This document shows, in pieces, positions 47,629-58,661 of a DNA stretch of 64,000 nt. A program made the translations under genes and the position numbers. Within the stretch, counting starts at the first letter, position 1, and the number at the start of each line of letters is the position of its first letter. The DNA lies in assembly GCF_015680235.1 (NCBI RefSeq), contig NZ_JADLJL010000008.1, positions 90,996 to 154,995 of the forward strand. Reading direction: 5' to 3'. This DNA comes from Pseudomonas guariconensis. Lineage in GTDB: Bacteria; Pseudomonadota; Gammaproteobacteria; Pseudomonadales; Pseudomonadaceae. The notes below the pieces were generated by a model that was given only the letters and a program-made list of their open reading frames with translations, was not told the DNA's origin and ran no database searches.

Positions 47629-50256
47629 ATGACCGATATCGATGTACGCTTGCGTGAGGATGTCCATCTGTTGGGAGAGTTGCTGGGCGAGACCATACGC
47701 CAGCAGCATGGCGAGGCGTTCCTGCAAAAGATCGAGGATATTCGCCACAGCGCCAAGGCCGACCGCCGTGGCGCCGCCGAGCAACTGAGCTCGACCCTGG
47801 GCGACCTGGCCGACGATGACCTGTTGCCGGTGGCGCGGGCGTTCAACCAGTTCCTCAACCTGGCCAATATCGCTGAGCAGTACCAGTTGATTCGCCGCCG
47901 CGACGCCGGCCAGCCCGAGCCCTTCGAGGCGCGGGTGCTACCGGAACTGCTGGCGCGCCTGAAGCAGGCCGGGCACAGCGATGATGCCCTGGCCAGGCAG
48001 TTGGCCAAGCTGGATATCCAGCTGGTACTCACGGCCCACCCCACCGAGGTGACGCGCCGCACCCTGATCCAGAAATACGACGCCATTGCCGGGCAACTGG
48101 CGGCGCAGGACCACCGTGACCTGACCCCCGCCGAACGCCGGCAGGTTCGCGAGCGCCTGCGTCGGTTGATCGCCGAGGCCTGGCACACCGAGGAGATCCG
48201 CCGCACCCGGCCGACACCTGTGGACGAAGCCAAGTGGGGCTTCGCGGTGATCGAGCATTCCCTGTGGCAGGCGATCCCCAACCACCTGCGCAAGGTCGAC
48301 ACGGCCCTGTTCGAGGCCACTGGCCTGCGCCTGCCGCTGGAGGCGGCACCGATCCGCTTCGCCTCTTGGATGGGCGGCGACCGCGACGGCAACCCCAACG
48401 TGACTGCGGCGGTGACCCGTGAGGTCCTGCTGCTGGCACGTTGGATGGCCGCCGACCTGTTCCTGCGCGACATCGACTACCTGGCCGCCGAACTGTCCAT
48501 GCAACAGGCCAGTGCGGCGCTGCGCGAGCAGGTTGGCGACAGCGCCGAACCCTACCGTGCGCTGCTCAAGCAATTGCGCGATCGCCTGCGCGCCACGCGC
48601 GCCTGGGCCCATGCCGCGCTGACCGCCACGCTGGCGCCCGGGGCCGAGGTCCTGGCCAGCAACCGCGAGCTGATCGAGCCCCTGGAGTTGTGCTACCAGT
48701 CGCTGCATGACTGCGGCATGGGCGTGATCGCCGACGGCCCATTGCTCGACTGCCTGCGCCGGGCGGTGACCTTCGGCCTGTTCCTGGTGCGCCTGGACGT
48801 GCGCCAGGATGCTGCCCGACATCGCGATGCGCTGACCGAGATCACCGACTACCTGGGCCTGGGGCGTTACGCCGACTGGGATGAAGAGCAGCGCATCGCC
48901 TTCCTTCAGGCCGAACTGAAGAACCGGCGGCCTTTGCTGCCTGCGCATTTCCAGCCTGGGGCGGAAACCGCCGAAGTCCTTGCCACCTGCCGCGAGATCG
49001 CCGCGGCGCCGGCGGCTTCGCTGGGCTCGTATGTCATCTCCATGGCCGGGGCCGCCTCGGACGTGCTGGCGGTACAACTGTTGCTCAAGGAAGCCGGCCT
49101 GACCCGGCCGATGCGCGTGGTGCCGCTGTTCGAGACCTTGGCCGACCTGGACAACGCCGGGCCTGTGATGGAGCGTCTGCTCGGCCTGCCGGGCTATCGT
49201 GCTGGGCTGCACGGGCCGCAGGAAGTGATGATCGGCTATTCCGACTCTGCCAAGGACGCCGGGACCACGGCAGCCGCCTGGGCCCAGTATCGGGCCCAGG
49301 AAAACCTCGTGCGTATCTGTCGCGACCATCAAGTGGAGCTGCTGCTGTTCCATGGCCGTGGCGGTACGGTCGGCCGAGGCGGCGGGCCGGCCCACGCGGC
49401 GATCTTGTCGCAGCCGCCTGGCTCGGTGGGCGGGCGCTTCCGGACCACGGAGCAAGGCGAGATGATCCGCTTCAAGTTCGGCCTGCCGGGTATCGCCGAG
49501 CAGAACCTCAACCTGTACCTTGCCGCGGTGCTCGAGGCGACCCTGCTGCCGCCGCCGCCCCCCCAGCCGGCCTGGCGCGCATTGATGGACCAGCTGGCTG
49601 CCGATGGCGTCAAGGCGTACCGCGACGTGGTGCGCGAGAACCCCGATTTCGTCGAATACTTCCGCCAATCCACCCCCGAGCAGGAGCTGGGTCGCCTGCC
49701 TCTGGGCAGCCGCCCGGCCAAGCGGCGTGCCGGCGGCATCGAGAGCCTGCGTGCGATTCCGTGGATCTTCGGCTGGACCCAGACCCGCCTGATGCTGCCG
49801 GCCTGGCTGGGCTGGGAAACGGCCCTGGGCAATGCCCTGGCCCGGGGCCAGGGCGAACTGCTGGCGCAGATGCGCGAACAATGGCCTTTCTTCCGGACTC
49901 GCATCGACATGTTGGAGATGGTCCTGGCCAAGGCCGATGCGGAAATCGCCAAGGCCTACGACGAACGTCTGGTGCAACCGGACCTGCTGCCGTTGGGTGC
50001 GCAACTGCGCGACCTATTGTCGCAGTCGTGCCAGGTGGTGCTGGGGCTGACCGGGCAATCGGTGCTACTGGCGCACAGCCCCGAGACCCTGGAGTTCATC
50101 AGCCTGCGCAATACCTACCTGGACCCGCTGCACCGCCTGCAGGCCGAGTTGCTGGCCCGTTCGCGCAGCCGCGAAGCCGCTCTGGACAGCCCGCTGGAGC
50201 AGGCCCTGCTGGTGACCGTGGCGGGTATCGCCGCAGGCCTTCGCAACACCGGCTGA
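47629..50256 (+). CDS. ppc: Phosphoenolpyruvate carboxylase
   Basis: PEPC carboxylates PEP to oxaloacetate to refill the TCA cycle. The 875-residue protein has the catalytic histidine motif [12 protein letters not shown] near 138, [11 protein letters not shown] near 247, [10 protein letters not shown] near 540 and the loop [14 protein letters not shown] near 575. GAGGG at 47621-47625 sets the start; an upstream in-frame ATG at 47542 is rejected. Confidence 0.97.
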   Translation: MTDIDVRLREDVHLLGELLGETIRQQHGEAFLQKIEDIRHSAKADRRGAAEQLSSTLGDLADDDLLPVARAFNQFLNLANIAEQYQLIRRRDAGQPEPFEARVLPELLARLKQAGHSDDALARQLAKLDIQLVLTAHPTEVTRRTLIQKYDAIAGQLAAQDHRDLTPAERRQVRERLRRLIAEAWHTEEIRRTRPTPVDEAKWGFAVIEHSLWQAIPNHLRKVDTALFEATGLRLPLEAAPIRFASWMGGDRDGNPNVTAAVTREVLLLARWMAADLFLRDIDYLAAELSMQQASAALREQVGDSAEPYRALLKQLRDRLRATRAWAHAALTATLAPGAEVLASNRELIEPLELCYQSLHDCGMGVIADGPLLDCLRRAVTFGLFLVRLDVRQDAARHRDALTEITDYLGLGRYADWDEEQRIAFLQAELKNRRPLLPAHFQPGAETAEVLATCREIAAAPAASLGSYVISMAGAASDVLAVQLLLKEAGLTRPMRVVPLFETLADLDNAGPVMERLLGLPGYRAGLHGPQEVMIGYSDSAKDAGTTAAAWAQYRAQENLVRICRDHQVELLLFHGRGGTVGRGGGPAHAAILSQPPGSVGGRFRTTEQGEMIRFKFGLPGIAEQNLNLYLAAVLEATLLPPPPPQPAWRALMDQLAADGVKAYRDVVRENPDFVEYFRQSTPEQELGRLPLGSRPAKRRAGGIESLRAIPWIFGWTQTRLMLPAWLGWETALGNALARGQGELLAQMREQWPFFRTRIDMLEMVLAKADAEIAKAYDERLVQPDLLPLGAQLRDLLSQSCQVVLGLTGQSVLLAHSPETLEFISLRNTYLDPLHRLQAELLARSRSREAALDSPLEQALLVTVAGIAAGLRNTG

Positions 50257-50264
50257 GGCAGTAG

Positions 50265-51164
<900 letters not shown>

Positions 51165-51181
51165 TCCATCACCGTGCGTCA

Positions 51182-51212
51182 CGACGGCCCGCTTGCGGGC
51201 CGTTGTCGTTTA
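51182..51212 (+). terminator. Terminator between adk and tsaB
   Basis: CGGCCCGC (51185-51192) and GCGGGCCG (51195-51202) form an 8-bp stem with a two-base TT spacer, followed by TTGTCGTTT. TATACT at 51211-51216 directly after it may be the -10 box of tsaB. Confidence 0.7.
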
Positions 51213-51252
51213 TACTGCCGCTCTTTTTACCTCTGCCCTGGAATACCGTTCG

Positions 51253-51927
51253 ATGACCACGTTGCTGGCCCTGGATACCGCCACTGAAGCCTGTTCCGTC
51301 GCCTTGCTGCATGACGGCAAGGTGACCAGCCACTACGAGGTGATCCCACGCATGCACGCCCAGAAACTGCTGCCGATGATCAAGCAGCTGCTGGGCGACT
51401 CCGGTGTGGCGCTCAATACCATCGACGCCATCGCCTTTGGCCGTGGCCCGGGCGCGTTCACTGGCGTGCGTATCGCCATTGGCGTGGTTCAGGGGTTGGC
51501 CTTCGCCCTGGAGCGCCCGGTGCTGCCGGTGTCCAACCTGGCGGCCTTGGCTCAGGGTGCCTTGCGCGAGCGGGGCGTGCAGCAGGTGGCTGCGGCCATC
51601 GACGCACGCATGGACGAGGTGTACTGGGGCTGCTACCAGGCCTGCGAGGGCGAGATGCGCCTGCTCGGGCGCGAGGCGGTACTGCCGCCGGAGCGGGTGC
51701 AGTTGCCCGAAGGCGCCAGCGGTGATTGGTTCGGTGCCGGCACCGGTTGGGGCTATGCCGGGCGCCTGGCGGTGCCGGTGAGCGAGAGCGATGCCTCGGC
51801 GCTGCCCAGCGCCCTGGACATCCTCAGCCTGGCCACCTTCGCCTGGGGCCGCGGTGAGGCCATCGCTGCCGAGCAGGCACAACCTGTGTACCTGCGCGAC
51901 AACGTCGCCACACCCAAGGCGCGCTGA
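51253..51927 (+). CDS. tsaB: tRNA threonylcarbamoyladenosine biosynthesis protein TsaB
   Basis: TsaB (224 residues) partners TsaD and TsaE to make t6A37 in tRNAs. ASKHA-type fold: LLALDTATEACSVALL at the start, GRGPGAFTGVRIAIGV near 66 and MDEVYWGCY near 120. It lacks the metal-binding histidines of TsaD, as expected. Confidence 0.95.
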   Translation: MTTLLALDTATEACSVALLHDGKVTSHYEVIPRMHAQKLLPMIKQLLGDSGVALNTIDAIAFGRGPGAFTGVRIAIGVVQGLAFALERPVLPVSNLAALAQGALRERGVQQVAAAIDARMDEVYWGCYQACEGEMRLLGREAVLPPERVQLPEGASGDWFGAGTGWGYAGRLAVPVSESDASALPSALDILSLATFAWGRGEAIAAEQAQPVYLRDNVATPKAR

Positions 51928-52322
51928 ACGAGCCTTTGTGGCAAAAACAGACCTATAGCGCAGATCTTGTAGGAGCGGGCTTGTCCCGCGATCAAGGGCG
52001 AAGGTGATAGCGGGCCCGGCCCAATCGCGGGGCAAACCCCCGCCCCCACGGGCCGGCCAAAAAAATAGTTATGCGTTGACTGTATTGGGCAGAGAAAAAG
52101 CGGCTAGCGCTGATCCCTTGTAGGAGCGGGCTTGTCCCGCGACCAAGGGCGAAGCCCTTGCCAGGCGACAGTGATAGCGGGACCGGCCCAATGGATTAAC
52201 TGACCGGCATTAGCCCAACCCCGAACCTTTTGTCTAAACTGTGGTCCAGTTAACAAATCGGGCATTAGCGACGGATCCCTGGTGCTGCTAAATTGCCATC
52301 ACTGATCCTGAGTGCCCTGTCC
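51928..52322. repeat. Intergenic region with REP elements
   Basis: 395 bp. REP copies at about 51967-52050 (TGTAGGAGCGGGCTTGTCCC with inverted CAATCGCGGGGCAAACCCC) and 52116-52190 (a second copy with the tail CAAGGGCGAAGCCCTTGCCA, as in the array at 27199). At 52221-52252, GAACCT and TCCAG are spaced by 16 bases, a weak AlgU-like promoter for the next gene. No coding sequence seen. Confidence 0.7.
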
Positions 52323-52610
52323 ATGCGTATCGATGGTTTCTCCCCGCAGTCCTATCCGATCAAGCGCCCTGCGCGCAAGGCACCGGTGCGCGACGAAACA
52401 ATCGAGGACGCCGAAGTGGTCGACGAGGTGCAGGTGCCTCAGGACCCGGGAACCCGGCGCCATACGGCCGGGGTTCCAGCCCGGCAACAGGACATGGTCT
52501 TCCCTCGGGCCCGCGACCGACGTACCGCCACCGCTCTGGCCAGCTACCTGGCCACGGCCGGCTTCACCGACTGGGAGATGGAAGTGCTGGGGCTGGACCT
52601 GTACATTTGA
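52323..52610 (+). CDS. Small conserved hypothetical protein
   Basis: 95 residues with a charged, probably disordered middle (ETIEDAEVVDEVQVPQDPGTRRH) and a compact tail (ATALASYLATAGFTDWEMEVLGLDLYI). No family recognised. The ribosome site is weak. It ends four bases before the DUF72 gene, so the two may be co-translated. Confidence 0.6.
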   Translation: MRIDGFSPQSYPIKRPARKAPVRDETIEDAEVVDEVQVPQDPGTRRHTAGVPARQQDMVFPRARDRRTATALASYLATAGFTDWEMEVLGLDLYI

Positions 52611-52613
52611 TGG

Positions 52614-53483
52614 ATGAATCCATCGCCTCTTCCTTATTTTCTCGGTTGTCCGTCCTGGAGTGACAACGCCTGGCGCGACTACCTCTATCCTGCCGACGCC
52701 CGTCCTGCCGAATACCTTGGGCTGTACAGCCAGGTGTTCAACGCCGTTGAGGGCAATACCACGTTCTACGCCCGCCCGGCACCGGCCACGGTGGAGCGCT
52801 GGGCGCAGGTGATGCCCAAGCATTTCCGTTTCACTGCCAAGTTTCCTGGCGACGTCAGCCACGCGAGCCACCTAGGCGAACAATTGGCCTCGGCGCTCGA
52901 TTTCACGCGGCTGCTGGCACCACTGGGCCCACGGGTTTCGCCCTATTGGCTGCAGTTGCCCGCGCAGTTCGGCCCTACGCGCCTGGGGGAGTTGTGCCAT
53001 TTTCTCGATGAGATCGGCGTGCCGGTGGCGGTCGAGGTGCGTAATGACGCATTTTTCGCCCGTGGCGAAGAGGAGCGCCTGCTCAATCGGCTGCTGCGCG
53101 AGCGTGGCGTCGAGCGTATCTGCCTGGACCCGCGTGCATTGTTCAGTTGCACCCTGCGTGACCCCGGCGTTTTGGACGCACAGGCCAAGAAACCACGGGT
53201 GCCTCCACGTCCGGCCGCCTTCAGCCAGCATCCCCAAGTGCGTTTCATCGGGCATCCGCAATTGGACGCCAACGAACCTTTCCTCACACCCTGGGTAGAC
53301 AAGGTTGCCACTTGGATCGAGGAAGGCCGCAGCCCCTATGTCTTCCTGCACACGGCCGACAACCGCCTGGCCGCTGCCCTGGCCCAGCGCTTTCACCAGC
53401 GCCTGATGGCGCGTCTGCCCGGCCTTGCGCCGCTGCCGGAATTGCCCCGCGCGCCTGAGGTCGAACAACTGGGGCTACTCTGA
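52614..53483 (+). CDS. DUF72 (YecE-like) family protein
   Basis: A 289-residue protein with the DUF72 TIM-barrel signature (FLGCPSWSDNAWRDYLYP near residue 9, FNAVEGNTTFYARP near 40, RFTAKFPGDVSH near 74, AVEVRNDAFF near 140). The biochemical role of the family is not established. Confidence 0.88.
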   Translation: MNPSPLPYFLGCPSWSDNAWRDYLYPADARPAEYLGLYSQVFNAVEGNTTFYARPAPATVERWAQVMPKHFRFTAKFPGDVSHASHLGEQLASALDFTRLLAPLGPRVSPYWLQLPAQFGPTRLGELCHFLDEIGVPVAVEVRNDAFFARGEEERLLNRLLRERGVERICLDPRALFSCTLRDPGVLDAQAKKPRVPPRPAAFSQHPQVRFIGHPQLDANEPFLTPWVDKVATWIEEGRSPYVFLHTADNRLAAALAQRFHQRLMARLPGLAPLPELPRAPEVEQLGLL

Positions 53484-53516
53484 GCAATCCTCAACACGCT
53501 GCTGGAGGTCATGACC

Positions 53517-54347
53517 ATGGATGTGCAAACCCTGCGAGCCGAAGCCTTCAAGGCGTTGCATGAACGCGAGGGCGCGTTCGTCATTCCCAACCCGTGGGAT
53601 GCTGGGTCTGCCAAGTTTCTGGCCAGCCTTGGGTTCGAGGCGCTGGCGACCACCAGTGCCGGCCTTGCCTTCAGCCTGGGGCGGCCTGATGCGCAGGCGG
53701 CCTTGGACCTCGAACAAACGCTGAGCAATGCCCGGGCGATTGTCGATGCTACGCCCTTGCCCGTGGCGGCCGACCTGGAAAACGGTTTTGGCGACTTGCC
53801 GCAGGACTGTGCCGAGGCGATCCGGCAGGCCGCCGGGGTAGGGTTGGTAGGCGGCTCGATCGAAGATGCCAGCGGCCATGCCGATGCACCGATCTACGAC
53901 TTCGGCCTGTCGGTGGAGCGTGTACGTGCTGCGGTGCAGGCTGCTCGTGAACTGCCATTTCCCTTCACCCTCTGCGCCAGGGCCGAGAACCTGCTGCACG
54001 GTCGCCTGGACCTGGATGACACCATCCGCCGCCTGCAGGCCTATGCCGAAGCCGGTGCCGATGTGCTGTATGCCCCCGGCTTGCGCAGTGTCGACGAGAT
54101 CCGTGCCGTGGTGCAGGCCGTGGCACCCAAGCCGGTCAATGTGCTGATGGGGATGGCTGGGGTGGCATTGAGCGTCAACCAGTTGCAGGATCTGGGCGTG
54201 AAACGCATCAGCGTCGGTTCGTCCCTGGCCCGGGCGGCCTTGGGGGCGTTCCGGCGCGCGGCGCTGGAGATTCGCGACGAGGGCACGTTCGGCTATGGCG
54301 AACAGGCCATGCCGTTCACCGAACTCAACGAGCTGTTCCGGCGCTGA
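53517..54347 (+). CDS. Isocitrate lyase/PEP mutase family protein
   Basis: A 276-residue member of the ICL/PEPM superfamily. FVIPNPWDAGSAKFLASLGFEALATTSAG near residue 20 and ADLENGFGD near 84 (metal/substrate loop) are typical; GGSIEDASG near 115 replaces the catalytic lid of lyases. It could be a carboxyphosphonoenolpyruvate- or oxaloacetate-type enzyme, substrate unknown. GGAGG at 53504-53508 favours the ATG at 53517 over 53511. Confidence 0.78.
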   Translation: MDVQTLRAEAFKALHEREGAFVIPNPWDAGSAKFLASLGFEALATTSAGLAFSLGRPDAQAALDLEQTLSNARAIVDATPLPVAADLENGFGDLPQDCAEAIRQAAGVGLVGGSIEDASGHADAPIYDFGLSVERVRAAVQAARELPFPFTLCARAENLLHGRLDLDDTIRRLQAYAEAGADVLYAPGLRSVDEIRAVVQAVAPKPVNVLMGMAGVALSVNQLQDLGVKRISVGSSLARAALGAFRRAALEIRDEGTFGYGEQAMPFTELNELFRR

Positions 54348-55040
54348 ATGCGCCTGTTGTCGGTGCTGGCCGTCGGCCTGCTGCTGCTGCTGGCGGCCCT
54401 TGCCTGGCAGCTGGGCTGGCGACTGCCGTCGACCTGGAACCCTTGGGCAGTGCTGGATGTACGCCAGCCACCGAACCTGCTCACCCCCTACAAGCTGTCG
54501 CGCCTGCGCACCGATGCCGACCTGTGCCGCCAGGCGCTGCAGACCTCATCCCTGCGCTATCGGGCGCAGGCCGACAGCCCGCCGACGGCAACGTGTCCGC
54601 TGCAAAACGTTTGGCGCATCGAAGGTGGCCAGGCACGGCTGGGCAGTAGCTTCCTGGCGTCGTGCCCGCTGGCGGTGGCCTACGCGTTGTTCGAAACCCA
54701 TGGCGTGCAACCGGCGGCACGACGTGTATTCGGCCAACCGGTGGCGCAGGTCGAGCACCTGGGCAGCTTTGCCTGTCGTAACGTCTATCACCGCAAGCAG
54801 GGGCGCCTGAGCCAGCATGCCACCGCCAATGCCCTGGATATCAGCGGTTTTCGCCTCCAGGACGGCCGGCGTATCGTGCTGGCGCGGGACTGGCAGAGGC
54901 AGGGGCGGGAGGCCGAATTCTTGCGGCGGGTGCATGAGGCGGCGTGCGCCAGTTTCAGCACAGTACTGGGGCCGGACTACAACGCTGCTCACCACAACCA
55001 TTTTCATCTGGATATGGGCTTCTGGCAGGTCTGTCGCTGA
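54348..55040 (+). CDS. Extensin-like domain protein, membrane-anchored
   Basis: A 230-residue protein with an N-terminal hydrophobic anchor (LLSVLAVGLLLLLAALAWQLGW) and an extensin-like C-terminal region (CPLAVAYALFETHGVQPAARRVFGQ; SFACRNVYHRKQGRLSQHATANALDISGFRL; AHHNHFHLDMG). The H-x-x-A-x-x-x-D and HNHFH pattern recalls LAS/peptidase M15-type metal sites, so a cell-wall role is plausible. It begins directly after the preceding stop. Confidence 0.78.
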   Translation: MRLLSVLAVGLLLLLAALAWQLGWRLPSTWNPWAVLDVRQPPNLLTPYKLSRLRTDADLCRQALQTSSLRYRAQADSPPTATCPLQNVWRIEGGQARLGSSFLASCPLAVAYALFETHGVQPAARRVFGQPVAQVEHLGSFACRNVYHRKQGRLSQHATANALDISGFRLQDGRRIVLARDWQRQGREAEFLRRVHEAACASFSTVLGPDYNAAHHNHFHLDMGFWQVCR

Positions 55041-55664
55041 TCAGGCGTGTACGCGCACGTTGTTCAGCACCACTGGGCGGGCCCAATGGATGTCGAATTC
55101 CAGGTCGTTCCGTTGCTGGGCCAGGGTGGGCTCATCGTAGGGTTCGGGGGCTTTGTCCAGCAGGTCCATCTCGAACTCGGCGATCGGCAGGAACAGTGGG
55201 CGCGGCGAAGGTGCCGGGCCTGGCTCGGGTAGCGGTTGGCCCTGGCTCATGACCACCGGACGCAACCAGCTGTTGTTCAGGTCGAGCTGACGTTGCTGCT
55301 CGATGAGCTCGGCGGCGCTGAAGGGCTCGGGGGCGCTTTCCAGCAGCTCCCTCTCGAGCTCGGCCTTGGGCAGGAACAAGGGTTCGGGTGGGATGATTTC
55401 GCTGTCATGGAGGTCGCAGGCGCGCTGCAGGCGAATCTGCGCCAGAGCGTGTGCACCGCCCACTGGTTCGCCGCTGTGCTGATCGACCTGCTTCTCGATG
55501 GCCTGGCTGACTGGGTCGGGCTCCGGCGCCTGCTGTTCGGCCAATGCGCGGGCGAAGAAATCCTGCCACAGGTGGCTGACGCCCCCGAGTGCCTGGGTGT
55601 TCTGCCGACCGAAGTGGTCGACAGGCGACAGGTAGGTCAAGCCGATGGGAAGAGTATCTGACAT
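55041..55664 (-). CDS. Uncharacterised protein with an internal duplication
   Basis: 207 residues, soluble and acidic. The C-terminal two thirds contain two copies of one module: PEPLFLPKAELERELLESAP...WLRPVVMSQ (about residues 92-142) and PRPLFLPIAEFEMDLLDKAP...WARPVVLNN (about 152-203). No family recognised. Stop at 55041 abuts the end of the convergent extensin-like gene. Confidence 0.7.
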   Translation of the reverse strand: MSDTLPIGLTYLSPVDHFGRQNTQALGGVSHLWQDFFARALAEQQAPEPDPVSQAIEKQVDQHSGEPVGGAHALAQIRLQRACDLHDSEIIPPEPLFLPKAELERELLESAPEPFSAAELIEQQRQLDLNNSWLRPVVMSQGQPLPEPGPAPSPRPLFLPIAEFEMDLLDKAPEPYDEPTLAQQRNDLEFDIHWARPVVLNNVRVHA

Positions 55665-55697
55665 GGCAGTCGCGCGCGTTGTGCTCTGGCAGAATAG

Positions 55698-56546
<849 letters not shown>

Positions 56547-56611
56547 GTGGCACCGCCACCGCCGTTTACGCAACAGCCCAGGCGCCGCCAATTGCGACGT
56601 CAGGAGGCCGG

Positions 56612-56758
56612 ATGCAGGAGCCAGCGTTTTTGGGTTCCTGTCTTGGGGTTGAAGTGATGCGTAGATCGCGCGCCGCCCGCGCGGCGCGCGGTCTCACAAG
56701 CGCTGCATATTTCACGACAAACACGTCGCAAGGCAGGCGGCACAAAAAAAGCGCCTAA
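56612..56758 (+). CDS. Candidate small ORF with consensus ribosome site
   Basis: 48 codons after a perfect AGGAGG (56602-56607). The product begins MQEPAFLGSCLG and has a basic middle (MRRSRAARAARG) encoded by a long hairpin, then TSAAYFTTNTSQGRRHKKSA. Composition is unlike a folded protein. Its last four bases overlap the end of the minus-strand TetR gene. Either a real small protein or a repeat-derived frame; I recall similar frames elsewhere in Pseudomonas but cannot confirm. Confidence 0.35.
   Translation: MQEPAFLGSCLGVEVMRRSRAARAARGLTSAAYFTTNTSQGRRHKKSA
56664..56693. terminator. Long GC-rich hairpin after rsmJ
   Basis: GATCGCGCGCCGC (56664-56676), loop CCGC, GCGGCGCGCGGTC (56681-56693): a 13-bp stem with one mismatch. 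No T-run follows directly. It could end transcription of rsmJ or be part of a structured RNA. Confidence 0.4.
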
Positions 56759-57384
56759 ACCCGATACGCCCGCATGAACAACCCAACCACCTCCCGCACA
56801 TGCGCCTCGGCCTCATCCCCCACCAACGCCGGCGCACACCCCAGCAACAACCGATAATCCGGCGCCCCCTTCACCAGGCAGAAGAAATGCTCCGCCGCCC
56901 GCAGCGGATTGTCGATCGCCAGCAGCCCCCGCTGCGCAACACAGCGCAGCAGCGCCTCCATCCCCCCGAGCACCCGTTTTGGCCCCGCCTCCCAGAAATA
57001 CTCCCCGAAGCCAGGGTCCTGGTTCCCCAGGGCAATGATCAATCGGCTCAACCTCACCGACTCTTCACTGCTGATCAACGCATGGAACCCGCGAGCGATG
57101 TTCAGCAACACCTGCTCCAGCGGCACCCCCTCGGGCAGTTCGAAGATCAAATCCGGCAATTGCGCCTGGCAAGTCGCCATGACCGCCGAACCGAACAGCG
57201 TCTGTTTATCGGTGAAATGGCTGTAGACCGTGAGTTTTGAAACACCTGCCGCCGCAGCGACCGCATCCATGCTGGTGTTGGCATAGCCAAGGCTGAGAAA
57301 CAGTGTCTTGGCGGCTTCGAGGATGGCCTCGCGTTTGGCCAGGTCCTTGGGCCGGCCCGGGCCTATGGGTGCGTCGTGGGACAT
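56755..57384 (-). CDS. TetR-family repressor of the adjacent RND pump
   Basis: A 209-residue TetR regulator. The helix-turn-helix is AILEAAKTLFLSLGYANTSMDAVAAAAGVSKLTVYSHF (residues about 19-56) and the C-terminal domain is of the efflux-repressor type (AefR/AcrR-like). It is divergent from the RND operon with a palindrome in the shared control region. The start at 57384 (MSHDAPIGPGRPKD) is preferred; 57417 is an alternative. Confidence 0.85.
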   Translation of the reverse strand: MSHDAPIGPGRPKDLAKREAILEAAKTLFLSLGYANTSMDAVAAAAGVSKLTVYSHFTDKQTLFGSAVMATCQAQLPDLIFELPEGVPLEQVLLNIARGFHALISSEESVRLSRLIIALGNQDPGFGEYFWEAGPKRVLGGMEALLRCVAQRGLLAIDNPLRAAEHFFCLVKGAPDYRLLLGCAPALVGDEAEAHVREVVGLFMRAYRV

Positions 57385-57503
57385 GAGGATCCGAATCTGG
57401 TTGAAAAAGGCTTCCATCTTACCGGGTCTGGCGGCGATGGGCGTGCGTTGGGGGAACGTTTTCTCGCATCTACCCGCTTCCCCGGCCCGATCAGCTGATT
57501 TAA

Positions 57504-57519
57504 TATACTCGCCAGTATA
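57504..57519. promoter_or_regulatory. Perfect palindrome in the TetR/RND control region
   Basis: TATACTCGCCAGTATA: arms TATACT and AGTATA pair perfectly around CGCC. It lies 36-51 bp before the RND adaptor start and 120-135 bp before the TetR start. Position and symmetry fit a TetR operator; TATACT may also serve as a -10 box of the pump promoter. Confidence 0.65.
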
Positions 57520-57555
57520 AATATTCCAGGCGCTGCCCTCGAAAGGATTTCCATC

Positions 57556-58656
57556 ATGTTGCGTCATGCCTTGCCCATCGTTTTGCCTGCCGCCTTGGCC
57601 CTGCTGCTGTCCGCTTGCGGGCAGGAAACCGCGGCACCCGCGGCGCCTCGCCCGGCGCTGGTGGTCCAGCCCCAGCCGGCCGGAGCGTCGGCCGACAGTT
57701 ACCCTGGCGAGGTGCGGGCTCGCTTCGAACCGGAGCTGGCGTTCCGGATCGGCGGCAAGGTCACCAAGCGCCTGGTAGAGGAAGGGCAGCGGGTCAAGGC
57801 GGACCAGCCTCTGGCCGAACTCGACCCGCAGGATGTGCGCCTGCAACTGGAGGCCAACCGTGCCCAGCTTGCTGCCGCCCAGGCCAACCTGGCCCTGGTG
57901 CGGACCGAGCGCGACCGCTACCAGAGGCTGCTCGACAAGCAGATGGTCAGCCATTCCCAGTTCGACAACGCCGAGAATCTTTACCGCGCCGGTCTGGCCC
58001 GGCTCAAACAGGCCCAGGCCGAATTCGACGTGGCCGGCAACCAGGCCGAGTACGCGGTGTTGCGCGCGCCCCAGGCTGGCGTGATCGCCAAGCGCCAAGT
58101 CGAGGTGGGCCAGGTGGTGGCCGCCGGGCAAACCGTTTTCACCCTGGCCGCCGACGGCGAGCGTGAAGTGCTCATCGGCCTGCCGGAGCAGCAGTTCGCC
58201 CGTTTTGCCGTGGGGCAAACGGTCAGCGTGGAGCTGTGGTCGCATCCCAATGCGCGCTACGAAGGGCGTATTCGCGAGTTGTCTCCGGCGGCCGATCCGC
58301 GTTCGCGTACCTTCGCCGCGCGCATTGCCTTCACCTCGGCCAGCGCGCCGGCAGAGTTGGGCCAAAGTGCAAGGGTGTTCATTGCCCATGCCGAGCAGGC
58401 GCCGCTGTCGGTGCCGCTGTCGGCCGTCACCGCCGAGCAGGGCCAGGCTTACGTCTGGCGGGTCGGCAAGGACAACCGGCTGGAGCGCGCCGTGGTGCGC
58501 TTGGGCCCCTATGGCGCCGACAGCGTGCCGGTACTCGAAGGCCTCAAGGCCGACGACTGGGTGGTGGCCGCCGGTGGCCATGTATTGCGCGAGGGCCAGC
58601 AAGTCCGGCCCGTGGACCGCACCAACCGTGACGTGAACCTGGCGGCCAAGGAGTAG
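57556..58656 (+). CDS. RND efflux periplasmic adaptor (membrane fusion) lipoprotein
   Basis: A 366-residue adaptor with lipobox LLLSAC near residue 21. It has the HlyD/AcrA layout: barrel-sandwich halves (AFRIGGKVTKRLVEEGQRVKADQPLAELDPQD and VLRAPQAGVIAKRQVEVGQVVAAGQTVFTL), a helical hairpin between them, and a beta-barrel after. AAAGGA precedes the ATG. It starts the pump operon; the RND gene follows after 5 bases. Confidence 0.93.
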   Translation: MLRHALPIVLPAALALLLSACGQETAAPAAPRPALVVQPQPAGASADSYPGEVRARFEPELAFRIGGKVTKRLVEEGQRVKADQPLAELDPQDVRLQLEANRAQLAAAQANLALVRTERDRYQRLLDKQMVSHSQFDNAENLYRAGLARLKQAQAEFDVAGNQAEYAVLRAPQAGVIAKRQVEVGQVVAAGQTVFTLAADGEREVLIGLPEQQFARFAVGQTVSVELWSHPNARYEGRIRELSPAADPRSRTFAARIAFTSASAPAELGQSARVFIAHAEQAPLSVPLSAVTAEQGQAYVWRVGKDNRLERAVVRLGPYGADSVPVLEGLKADDWVVAAGGHVLREGQQVRPVDRTNRDVNLAAKE

Positions 58657-58661
58657 TCCCG

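Noticed and set aside
47938..50004. A 688-codon minus-strand frame opposite ppc
   Set aside because: Antisense shadow frame; ppc carries all catalytic motifs on the plus strand.
56755..58602. A 615-codon minus-strand protein including the TetR domain
   Set aside because: The part upstream of 57417 is antisense to the RND adaptor; only the C-terminal 209 residues are TetR.
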